Notes under the pieces: model-generated
Database searches by the model: none
Seen by the model: the letters and a program-made list of their open reading frames with translations, nothing else
Told to the model about the DNA's origin: nothing
Origin: Flaveria trinervia
Taxonomy: Eukaryota > Streptophyta > Magnoliopsida > Asterales > Asteraceae
Direction: 5' to 3'
DNA: 64,000 nt
NCBI GenBank assembly: GCA_025506515.1
Contig: CM046451.1
Coordinates: 65,613,635 to 65,677,634, forward strand
Position numbers and translations under genes: made by a program
Shown here: piece after piece, positions 33,093 to 43,572 of the stretch
Numbering within the stretch: the stretch's first letter is position 1
Layout: each line of letters begins with the position of its first letter

Positions 33093-35368
33093 ATGGATTC
33101 TAACGGTTACTCTGAACTTGGTCATACACCTAAACCTCCCATGCTTAAACAAAAATCCGAATTTAAACCATGGAGAATAAGGTTTAGAATTATATCACAG
33201 GTGTAGATCCTAATTTTTGGATTTCAATATGTAGGGTCCACACATCCCTGTTACTCTATAAATAGCTCAAGCTGCACTTTACAAGACTGCTAGAATACCC
33301 ATTGTGGACTTAACTCTGGATGAAGATGACTATAAGAAAATAAAGATTGACCTCAAAGCATACTCAATTTTGACTCAAGCACTCAAGATGGATGTGCCGA
33401 AAAGATTGGAAAAGTATGGAACTGCTAAAGCTGTTTGGGATGCACTGAAAATTATGTTTGAAGCAAGCAGTGAGGTGGCTGAAATTAACAAAGACAAGCT
33501 GGTCAATCAATATGAAACCTTCCACCACAGCAAAGGAGAATCCATATCAAAACAACTGCATAGATTTGTACAGTTGGTAAATGACTTGGAAATCATAGAA
33601 GTCTTTTACAATATTAAAGAACTTAAAAAGAAAATGCTTCACAGTCTCCCTGAAAGCTGGAAACAGAATGTGACCATGCTCAAATATACTCTTGATCTTG
33701 AGAGTACGACTCTAGACATTATGATAGCCAAAACTAAAGCTTTGGAACTTGATGAACGAAGCAGAAACCTGAGTGGACCAAGAGTGATTGAGGCTTACAA
33801 ATTTCCTTCAGAATCTCATTTTGTTGAAAATGCTTTCATCACTGAGGAAGATGATTTCATCTCATCAAGAGATCAAATGAACAATACTGGGTTCATTAAA
33901 ACTCCACCATTCAATCATCCATCAACTTCATCACAAGCACCTAAAGTCTCCACTGCTCCCCAAACCTCTCCTGAAGACTCAAGATTAGAAGAGCAAAAGG
34001 CAACTTACAATGCCTTTGTTGCAAGCTTTGAAGCCTACCTGGGAGGAAGACTCACTTCTGCCCACCTAGTTCAGGAAGATTTGGAAGAAATGGATCCTAA
34101 TGATGTTGAGGAAATGGATCTACAATGGTAAATGGCAATGATTGCTATGGGAGCCAAGAAATTCTTCAAAAAAAGAAGAAAGCTGAGCCTGAAGGAGAAC
34201 ACAAAACTTGGATATGATAAATCTAAGGTGAAATGCTTTAACTGTGGCATGACTGGCCATTTCTCGAGAGAGTGCAATGCCCCCAAAAGAAACAACTATC
34301 AAAGAAACTCTCCAGGCTAATCATCATCACAACCCAACTCAAGCTATCACTCCAACAATCAACAACAACAGTATCATCATTCTCATCATCAACAAACATA
34401 CCAGAATCAACCCCAGCTGACAAATCAAGCTCATGCAAGCAGTCAGCCTTCTGCCAGTGCCCTTGTGATAAAACAAGATGGGATATGTGACTGGAGTGTG
34501 TATGCTGAGGAAGTCAAGCCTCAATTCCAAAATAATGCTCTTATGGCTGACCATCTTCAACGCCTACTGAGGTAAAAACTAACCTTTGTAGTGAAAAATG
34601 CATTAATGAATTACAAGAGTATAGGGAACACAACCATAAACTGGCAGATAAAATTAAAGAAGAAAAAGTGAAGTCAGAAATGATGAAGAGAGAACTAAAA
34701 AGTTTTGGAATCAAAATCAAATCTCTTATTTCTGACATACAAAAACTAGATGGTGAGAAATACACTCTTGCAGCTGAAAATGAGCTACTTACTGAAAAGT
34801 TAGCTCAAGCTAAAGCTCAAAAATCTATGACTGAAGTGAAACTTGAAAAGTTTCAGATGTCTTCAGTCAAGCTGCAAGAGATGCTGGATTCCCAAAACGA
34901 TCCAAAGGACATGTCAGGGATTGGGTATATTTCATGTCCTCCACCATACAATGACAATTACACTGTCATGCCTGACTCTGTCTAACTCACAGAATCAATG
35001 AACCTAAAACTATGGAACCTAAATCAGTAGTGAAACAAGTGACAAATCCTCAAAACAAACCTGATGTTTATTTTGAAACCAATGAGGATAAAATCAAGTT
35101 AGGTCACCAAATCAAAATCAAAGAGTGTTTAGACAAGGCAATGAGTGTCATGAGACCATCAAGCCCTGTAAAAGCAATTTTAGCTTTTATAAAATTCATA
35201 CCATCTGTTTTACAAGGGAAAAATAAATATGTCAAGACAGTGAAACCCACTACTGAGAGTAGTTTTGATAATGAGATTATATCTACACAAAATTCAAGAA
35301 AATCAGAAAAGGTTTCACTGAAAAAGAAAGAAACTGTAAAACTGAGTTCAACACATAATACTTCATGA
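33093..35368 (+). pseudogene. Copia gag of B1 with coiled-coil extension
   Basis: Starts at ATG 33093 (MDSNGYSELGHTPKPPMLKQ). A stop at about 33207 and frame change follow, then 33304-34131 encodes a 275-residue capsid region (KAVWDALKIMFEAS, LPESWKQNVTMLKYT). 34132-34320 carries the CCHC knuckle CFNCGMTGHFSREC. A Gln/His-rich stretch and a likely coiled coil follow (34668-34985, KYTLAAENELLTEKLAQAKA), then a Lys-rich segment (35012-35368). The capsid part is the best-kept gag of the window. Confidence 0.87.
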
Positions 35369-35626
35369 GACGCTCAGTCATCAAGGTTAAGGCATGGAGT
35401 TGGGTTTGATATCTGTAACAAGGAACATGTTGACCAGTTTGAGAAAGAAGTGAGAAGTAGGTTGAAGAAACAGAAACTAGCCCAGACAACTAAACAAAAG
35501 TAGTGTTGTGAAGCAAACTACTAAAAGGGTTGATTCTGATCATCACCTAAAGAAAAGAAAGTGACTCATCAAAAGAAAGTATGAGTTGAGTCACACTAGG
35601 AAAAATGTGATTCAAGAAACAAACAA

Positions 35627-36235
35627 ATGTATTGTGATATTTGTGACATGTTCAATCACAAGACAGATAAATGCTTCTTCAATCAATATTGTTCTATCTG
35701 TGATATGAATAATCACTCCATCAAAAATTGCTATTTCAACAAGTATTGTTCAATCTGTGACATCAACAATCACAATACATCTGATTGTTACTTTAATCAG
35801 AAGGGGTTGAGAATTCCACAACACAAGCCCATCTCAAAAACATCTACTATGATGCACTCTATCAGACCTCATCTTCATAATACTCAATCTAGGACACCAA
35901 GATCAACAAATGACAGAAATAACTTTAAGGATTTAAGGAAGGGTCAAGGAAATCATCTCACAATGAAACACAAACTTGACCTTCCTAAGCAAAAACCAAC
36001 CTTTGATAATGAAACTCGGGCTAAATTTTTACAAAAAAATAAAGACCAACGATTTCATTATTCATCTGAATCCTCAGTAGATGTTGATGAGATGACTCGA
36101 CCAATTCATCATCACAAATCTCCGAGAACACTTCCATCCAAATCACAATTCAGAGGGAAATACCACGAGGTGACTATCATGAATAGGAACGGGAAACCCA
36201 AGACCATCATGACTTGGGTTCCTTATTCTAATTAG
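35627..36235 (+). CDS. Triplicated zinc-knuckle segment of B1 gag
   Basis: A 202-codon open frame that starts with three consecutive CX2CX4HX4C knuckles at an exact 19-residue period: CDICDMFNHKTDKC (35633-35674), CSICDMNNHSIKNC (35690-35731) and CSICDINNHNTSDC (35747-35788). A basic Lys/Arg/His-rich tail follows and ends just before the protease. With the classical knuckle at about 34240 the element had four. CCHC knuckles bind RNA during packaging. It is probably the C-terminal part of gag rather than a separate gene, as frame breaks at 35369-35626 separate it from the rest. Confidence 0.8.
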   Translation: MYCDICDMFNHKTDKCFFNQYCSICDMNNHSIKNCYFNKYCSICDINNHNTSDCYFNQKGLRIPQHKPISKTSTMMHSIRPHLHNTQSRTPRSTNDRNNFKDLRKGQGNHLTMKHKLDLPKQKPTFDNETRAKFLQKNKDQRFHYSSESSVDVDEMTRPIHHHKSPRTLPSKSQFRGKYHEVTIMNRNGKPKTIMTWVPYSN

Positions 36236-36275
36236 TTCTTTTTGCTTGTAGGTTCATCCACACAGGTCTAATAGC

Positions 36276-36624
36276 CTATGGTACGTAGACAGTGGATGCT
36301 CCCGACACATGATGGAGATCGTCCCTCCTTCATGATTTCAAGTACATACAAGGAACTATTATGGAATTCGGTGGAGATTCAGAAAGTGGTAGAATTACAG
36401 GAGAAGGATCTATGACAAACGGGATGCTGAGCTTTGACAGAGTGAATTACTATGAACAACTGAACTTCAATCTACTAAGCGTGTCTCAGATCTGCGACAA
36501 AAAATATTCTACTCACTTTACAGACACTCACTGCTACATTCTAAAACCTGGATTTCAGATCCCTGAAGAATGGGTTGTCTTAAAGACTCCATGGAAGAAT
36601 AATACATATGTCTTAAAACTGTAA
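36276..36624 (+). pseudogene. Copia protease of B1
   Basis: Active site LWYVDSGCSRHM at about 36275-36315, followed by a frame change. 36361-36624 gives NFNLLSVSQICDKKYSTHF and the link to pre-integrase. A small deletion after SRHM compared with the copy at about 61000 causes the break. Confidence 0.85.
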
Positions 36625-36659
36625 TCTGCATCACCTAAGGAAGAAACAAGTCGTTTTTC

Positions 36660-37510
36660 TAAAGCATCATTTGATGAGTCACAGCTTTGGCATAGATGTT
36701 TAGGGCACACTAACTTTAAAAATATGAACAAGTTAGTCAAAGGAAACCATGTCATTGGTCTTCCAAAAAAAGAATTCAATTTTATTGATCAATGTTCAGC
36801 GTGCCTCAAAGGAAAACAACACAAATCGTCTCACAAAACCAAGCTGGTGAACACTAACAATACTCCATTGAAGTTACTTCACATGGATCTATTTGGACCA
36901 ACTCATGTAATGAGTATGGAAAGAAACAGTATTCTTTAGTGATCATTGATGACTTTTCTCGATTCACATGGTGTTCTTCCTACTTCATAAAAAAAGCATC
37001 CCAAATCATTCAAGAATTTATCAATAAAATTGAAAATCAACTTGATCTTACGGTCAAAATAATAAGAAGTGATAATGGTATAGAGTTCCAAAATGAAAAT
37101 ATGGGTTACTTTTGTGGAACCAAAGGCATTGCTCATCAATTCAGTGCAACTAGAATTCCTCAAAAAAATGGGGTAGCTGAAAGGAAAAATAGAACACTAA
37201 TTGAAGTAGCAAGAATGATGCTAGCCGATGCTAAACTGGCAATCACCTTTTTGGTACAAGCAGTCAACACATCGTGCTCTATGCAAAATCGAACTCTGAT
37301 TGTTAAAAAAGAAACATGACACCTTCTGAACTGATCTTTCATAGGAAACCCTTTATTGGATTCCTTAAATCATTTGGTTGTCCAGTCTCAATATTAAACA
37401 CCCGTGATCATTTGGGAAAATTTTCATCCAAGTCTGATGAAGGATTCTTTGTAGTTATTCTTCTGTCTCAAAGGCTTATAGAGTGTTCAATCCTAGACTA
37501 AACATTATTG
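36660..37510 (+). pseudogene. Copia integrase of B1
   Basis: LWHRCLGHTNFKNMNKL and DQCSACLKGKQH form the HHCC domain. Catalytic Asp in LLHMDLFGP (about 36885), Asp in IRSDNGIEF (about 37065, Ile for the usual Thr) and Glu in NGVAERKNR (about 37175). Frame breaks at about 36939 and 37319 split it. 37316-37501 holds KSFGCPVSILNTRDHLGKFS. Confidence 0.88.
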
Positions 37511-39434
37511 ATGAATCTACAAATGTTCAATTCAAATAACATTTGTTTCCCAAATCTACACATGGTCCTGACTGGTTGTTTGATATTGACATATTTACAA
37601 AATCATTTGACTAATTTCACTTATCTGATGTAGGAAATATACATTCAAGTGATACTTCATCAACTGTAGAAAGAAAAGATAATTATCCATTGATTCCACC
37701 TACATCTGATGAACATATGAATGAAGATGTTCCTCTTCAAGCTGACCCCATCAGATAACTGTCATCAAACCTTATTGTTTCCTCTAAAGAAGGTCCCAGC
37801 CTGGTACCATCTCACTTAGATGACTTGTCAAATGAGATTAGAAATAAAAACAGGCTTCTCATCCAGTAGAAACACAAGGTACATCAAATGATGCAAGGAA
37901 TCTCAGTGCTGCTGAAGATGTAGCAGTTACTGAAACAGAAGTTGACAATCTTCATAATTCAACAACAATACAAGATGAATGTGCCTTTGACCATAATGAA
38001 CTGAATGTCTCCAGTCTTGATGTACCTATTGCTGGTGACACCATTCCAACCACAAGAATACACAAGAATCATCCAGTTGAAACCATCATTGGTGATCTTA
38101 TGAGTGGGTGACAAGAAGCAAGTCTAGTATTGCAAACATTTGTTTGTTCTCCTGCTTTCTATGTCAAAGTACCCAAAAACATCAAAGAGCCACTTCAAGA
38201 CAGTAGCTGGATTCAAGCAATGTAGGAAGAATTGCTCCAATTCAAGAAGCAAGAAGTATGGTAGCTGGTACATCTTCCGAAGGACAATACCCTATCGGTA
38301 CCAGATGGCTGTAAAGGGACAAGACTGATGATAGAGGGATAGTCATGAGAAATAAAGCAAGACTAGTAGCACAGGGATACACTCAGGAAGAAGGAATCGA
38401 CTACGATGAAGTGTTTGCTCCTGTTGCCAGACTGAAAGCAATCAGAATCTTTCTTGCATATTCCGCATCCATGAAATTTACTGTTTATCAAATGGATGTA
38501 AAGTGTGCCTTCCTTTATGGAAAGATTGCTGAAGAAGTCTATGTGAGTCAGCCATCTGGCTTTGAAGATCCAGATTTCCCTCACAGAGTTTACAAGCTTG
38601 ACAAAGCTCTGTATGGTCTTCATCAAGCACCAAGAAAGTGGTATGAGACTTTACCATCCTTTCTTATTGAACACGGGCATGAAAGTGGAAAGATTGATCA
38701 GACTCTCATCCGAAGAACAAAAGGAAAAGACATGTTGTTAGTCCAGATCTACGTGGATGACATTATATTTGGCTCGATAACAAGCAACTCTGCAAAGAAT
38801 TTGAAGACCTTATGCATTAAAATTTCCAAATGAGTGTTATGGGGGAACTAACCTTCTTTCGAGGGGTGCAAGTCCAACAAATAGTAGATGGCATCTTCAT
38901 CAACCAATCAAAATATGTAGAAACCATGTTGAAGAAATTTCACATTGCTGACTATCAGTCTATGAGAACTCCGATGGATACTAAAGTGAAGATTGGAGGA
39001 TGCAACTTCAATAGAAAATCCACTTCAGGCGGTTGTCAATTTCTTGGTCCTAGACTAGTATCCTGGCAATGCAAGAAGCAGACAAACGTGTCTGTGTCCA
39101 CAACAGAAGCTGAGTATATTGTTGCATGAGCATGTTGCTCTCAATTTCTCTTGATTCAAAACTAGATGCTTGATTATGGTCTTAACTTCTTGCACACACC
39201 AATTTCTATTGGCAACACAGCTGCAGTCTTTATAACTAAAAATCCAGTTCAGCACTCAAAAACAAAACATATTGACATCACATAACATTTTTTGAGAGAC
39301 TGTGCTGAAAAGAGTTTAATCAAATTGATTCAAGTACCAACTGAAAATCCATTAGCTGATTTGTTTACCAAGGCATTTGAACCTAGTAGGTTTGAATTTC
39401 TGGTTCAGTCAATGGGCATGATTAACCTTGAGTA
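37511..39434 (+). pseudogene. Copia RT-RNase H of B1 with internal deletion
   Basis: 37511-38340 is the integrase-RT linker in mixed frames. 38345-38833 encodes ARLVAQGYTQEEGIDYDEVF, YQMDVKCAFLYGKIAEEVYV and the intact catalytic box QIYVDDIIFG. A frameshift follows. 38830-39129 has GELTFFRGVQVQQ, then jumps from PMDTK to GGCNFNRKSTSGGCQFLG. Against the copy at 63700-63980 about 0.24 kb is missing at about 38985, which removes the end of RT and the first RNase H Asp. The final signature ENPLADLFTKAFEPS ends at 39434. Confidence 0.88.
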
Positions 39435-40400
39435 AAAACTATGAAAAACATCAAAAACAATTTAAAACATTAGAAAAACCACAAAAGAAATCAAGTTTAA
39501 TAAAGAAAAGAATTCTAAGAGAAATGATATAATTACAGTCGTTATATCATTCACTATGCTTAATTTCAAAATGTAAAAGACTGAAATGACTTACTAAATA
39601 TGTTGGTAGGCTCAACATGGAAGAAAAGATATATGTAGTGATGAATTAAAGACATATTCAATTGTGAAACACTCATCACAAAGTGCAGGTATGTATTGGC
39701 TTATGTGAATGCATGTGTGTGTAGTAGCCTAAATACACTAGGTAATGATACTTTATGAATCTCTTTCACCACATCATATTTCATCTTTGCTTGGCTGAGC
39801 AAAGACCTAATGAAACTTGCACATAGTACAGATGTCATGATCCAAAAGATTCCTAATGTGGAACACATCCAAAACTGGATGAATGAACAAAGTAATACAT
39901 TCCAAGTGAATGAACAAAAGAATCCTATCATGGATCACCTTCCAAAGTGAAGTGAAAAGAATCCTAATATGGATCAACATAAAAAAGAATCAAATTAAAG
40001 GAATCCCAATGAGGATCAGTGAAAATGAAATTTCATGACTTAAGTAACCTCGTAAGAAAAGTTGTGAAAATGTTCTACCATGCATTGTATAAGGAGGGTT
40101 GATCATTGCATGCTTATGTGTGTGAGGTACACATTGAACAATAAATCGACCAAAACATGATAAAAGTCATTTGCATCAAAATATCAACCAGATATGGGTT
40201 TAAGAGGATAAACATACCTTGAATCTTCAAGTTTATAATCATGTCCATTTAATCATAAAGGATGCACAAGTGTAATGTAAGACTAATATGATCCCAACAA
40301 AGAGATTTTTCTCTTCATTATTAATATTAATCAAAATAATATTCAAAATGTTTTTAAATCTTTAAAGTTTCTCTCTAAATGTGGACATAAACTTTAGGGG
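39435..40400 (+). other. 3' non-coding region of B1 with a repeated word and purine tract
   Basis: No gene seen. Four copies of a word like GAATCCTAATATGGATCA lie at about 39843-40020, 50-60 bases apart. At about 40393-40402 is TTTAGGGGGAG, which resembles the SIRE-type polypurine tract, but the sequence right after it does not start with TG and does not resemble the 5' LTR of B1. Confidence 0.5.
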
Positions 40401-41200
40401 GAGTAATTTAAAATTTTTGAGTAAGTCCAAATTTTTGTTTATTAACTTAATTTTAAAAACAAAACAAAAAAATTTTAGTTGGTGTTGTTGCAATAAGTCA
40501 TACAATTATATCTCAGCTTATGCAGATTCTTAGAAGCATGATAAGTCCAAGATCTATCAAAATTGGGAACTTGTCTTAATTGTGACATACAAGTCAATCC
40601 AAGCAAGAATTGACAACTTCAACAGCCAACTTCATAAGAAAAATAATCAGGTAAGTGCAACTAATAAGATGCAGGCTAGTGCATAAGAAAAATAATCAGG
40701 TAAGGACACCTCTTCATAGATGAATAATCAATTCTATCATATTAACTTTTGATTAAGTTCAAAAGCTAATGCAGGTAAGTGCATTAGTTAATGCAGGTGA
40801 AGGTAACCCATGCATGTAACTAATGTGGGTAATAATCTTTATTTTCAAGTTCAACTAATACGGATAATGATTTTACTCTACCGCATTAGTGTGTGAAGTA
40901 GATGTGGAATTTACTCTACCGTATAACAAATGCGGATGAACAGGTCTATCGTATTTGCTACAGTGCAATGTTGACCGGGTTGTCAACCGCATTTGATATA
41001 GTTGCACAAATGCTAATTGACTTTGTTCAATCGAATTTGCTATTGTGTACAAATGCACATAGGATAAAACGAGTAACTCTACCATATTTGTTACAGTGAA
41101 TGCTGAAGAACACAATCACAAGTTACTCTTCCGCATTTAATACAACACAAATGTGAATAGGCAAAGGTTTCAAGTTTAGGTTCCGCATTTGCAATAGTAG
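40401..41200 (+). repeat. B-family inverted-repeat array (3' LTR or internal array)
   Basis: It contains GCATTA-GT-TAATGC at 40781-40794, identical to the core of the LTR hairpin at 32201-32214, and further CCGCATT / AATGCGG words to about 41190. It could be a diverged 3' LTR, or the array that in families A, C and D precedes the third ORF, here cut off by C2. I cannot decide between the two. Confidence 0.5.
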
Positions 41201-42440
41201 ACACTAGGAGATGGAACATTGTAACCCCTGTGCTGTGGGTATCATATGCACTTTGGTCCTCCCCCTCAATGGTAGAGGTATTCCCAGTTGTAATTGGTAT
41301 CTGGGGAGGGGGTGAGGAGTGCAACTGAGTCAACACTTTTGCAATAATTAATGTAGGACTTTGGGGGCGGTTGCAGTGGGAGATTGGGTAGAGGCAGATT
41401 GCACCCGGGGTGAATGGTGCTCTTCAATGGTAACCCTCTCAAGTGAGATAGGTTCCAGCAGTGTGGGTTCCCCAATATTGGTTGCAACAGGATCCTGTTG
41501 AGAGGATACCTGTGCGGCTTTGGCAGGTTAAGTCTTTGACACAACTAGGGGGTTAATACCAGTATGTGTTTCCTGTGTTTGTGGTACAGGGGCATCCTTA
41601 GGGGACTCATCTCCCTGAGTAGCCTTTGTTTGGCTTTTTGGATTTGGGTTTGGTGGGGACTTTAGATCTGGAGGTGGTGGCTGTGGGTTCCAACTGCATG
41701 GGTTTTCGCAGCTTGGCAGCCTGTTTCAGTGTTTGGTCAGAGTTGTGCCTGGAGTATACTTCAGGCAATACAGCCATTGCAGGGACTCCAAGGCCAACAA
41801 GTCCCTCAGCTTTCAGCTGATTCTCTATGATGGCCATAATGAACCGAGGATATAATATCCATCGATTAGAAAGAGGTTTGGAGGCCATATCCTTAAGTAC
41901 AAGAAAAATAATTTCAGAAAAGTTTAAGTCTTGTTGCTCAAGGATAGAGAATAATACCTGCTGCCACCTGGTAGACATTTGATCCCAAGAGGAAGTCTTA
42001 GGAGCTAAGCAAACATTTACCATGTGGAAGATAAGACGTTCTGCATCATGGAAACGCTTCTTCAGGATGATAGAGGCACTGAGGTTTCCCTGATATCCAT
42101 GGTGGGCAAAGGATAAATCAGTTGTGCCCTTTGGATACCCAGCGGGGAAAGTGGCATCATCCAAGTTGAGGATTTGGCGAATGATTTCCAGAGTGATGAC
42201 CACTAGATGGTTGTTGACGAACGACTGAAGAGACTCGATGTTGTTCTCCCCAGTTATAAGGGTGACGTTCGTCCAAAACTAGTGTAAGGATTCGGCATGA
42301 ATGGTGGGATTTAGAAGGAAGGCCGTTTGGTAAGGAGATTGGACCATTAGATCAATGGTGTTATCAAACTATGTCCAGAAGGGTGATTTTGTGAGGTAGG
42401 CAACACAGTTATGTCGTGGTTTGAGCTGCATGGTCGCCAT
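41201..42440 (-). pseudogene. Third ORF of C2, truncated
   Basis: ATG at 42440 (MATMQLKPRHN). Two in-frame TAG codons lie in the first 80 codons. Then 42203-41607 is open for 198 codons (LVLKDMASKPLSNRWILYPRF, TSSWDQMSTRWQQVLFSILE), better preserved than in C1. The reading goes on in other frames to about 41201, where family B sequence begins. The protein family is the same as at 26369. Confidence 0.7.
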
Positions 42441-42514
42441 TAATGAGAGAGAAGTTTTGGAGGTTTGAACGTTATGTTTGGAAAGGATGAAGCTTTGAAG
42501 GATTAGGTATTGGG

Positions 42515-43136
42515 TATTTATAGGGTAAGGGTTAGAAAACGACTGAAGGGTTTGGTGTTAGTCATCAGTAGTTTTAAACGACTGATGACATGGTATTACC
42601 CTTTCAGAAGTTGAAACAACTGAAGTCTTGGTTTTAGGCATCAGTACTTATAAAACTACTGAAAACCTTGGTTTGGTCTTCAGGTGTTGTAAACAACTGA
42701 TAACTTGGTATTAGTCATTAGTAGTTGTGAAACTACTGAAGACATGGTTTTGTTATCAATTGTTGTAAACAGCTGATGACTTGGTGTTAGTCATCAGTAG
42801 TTGTGAAACTACTGAAGACATGGTTTTGTCATCAGTTGTTTAGGATGAAACAACAGTTGTAGAAACAACTGAAGAGAAAGTTCTCATCAGTAGTTTTCGT
42901 CAATTCAAAGCCTTTCAGCTATTTCATACTGTCCTCAACACTTACTCATCAGCCTTTTTGTTGTTTTCAATTGTTTCATAGGACATCAGTACTTATCTGT
43001 TTTTACTGACATCAGTAGTTATAACTACATCAGTAGTTGTAACTTTATCAGTTGTTTTAACAGAATCAGTACTATATGTGATATGGTCACTAATGATCAT
43101 CGGTACTTATTTACTGAGATCATCAGTAGTTATCAC
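42515..43136 (-). promoter_or_regulatory. Inverted-repeat array plus TATA-like box upstream of the C2 third ORF
   Basis: Mirror of the C1 arrangement: an array of ACTACTGA / TCAGTAGT words, TATAAATA at 42522-42515 and the ATG at 42440, again 75 bp away. The conservation of TATA box and spacing in two copies that are otherwise broken supports a real element. Confidence 0.55.
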
Positions 43137-43572
43137 TTATTCTAGCTGCAGCATACCAAGCCGTAACACTAGGTTTTGGAAAGTTGAACTATCCAAAGGC
43201 TTAGTAAAAATGTTTGCAAGCTCATCAGCACTAGGCACCAACTTAGGATCAATGAGACCTTTTTCAAAACAATCCCTAATAAAATGATGTCTCATCTCTA
43301 TATGTTTAGTCCTAGAGTGCTGGACTGGATTTTTGACAATGCACAGAGCTGAAGCACTATCCATTAATAATGGAGTCTTAGTCTCTGTAATGCCATAATC
43401 CAAAAGTTGGTTCTGAAGCCAGAGTACCTTAGAAGTACAACTTGCAGCTACAATGTACTTTGCTTCAGCAGTGGATGTAGCAACAGATGTTTGTTTCTTA
43501 CTCTGCCAAGAAATCAAATAGTTGCCTAGGAATTGACATCCCTAGAAGTTGATTTTCTAGTTAACTTGCAGC
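43137..43572 (-). pseudogene. RNase H end of C2, fused to gag by deletion
   Basis: 43517-43137 is an open frame with ISWQSKKQTSVATSTAEAKY, SASALCIVKNPVQHSRTKH and ELANIFTKPLDSSTFQN, a near-complete C-terminal RNase H. At about 43569-43575 it joins sequence that in C1 lies at about 22160 (end of gag extension), sharing CA.CCTG at the join. Confidence 0.85.

Larger units (their letters stand above)
32071..41200 (+). mobile_element. SIRE-like copia element B1, 3' end truncated
   Basis: LTR, initiator-Met primer site, gag, protease, integrase, RT and RNase H follow in order on the + strand. The likely left target-site bases are CCAAT (32066-32070), but the right end is lost where C2 sequence begins at about 41200, so the duplication cannot be checked. 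Coding parts are broken, including a 0.24 kb deletion across the RT/RNase H border. Confidence 0.85.

Noticed and set aside
40393..40403. GGGGGAG tract as firm proof that the 3' LTR of B1 starts at 40404.
   Set aside because: No TG follows and the next 80 bases do not match the 5' LTR at 32071, so I list it only as a possible polypurine tract.
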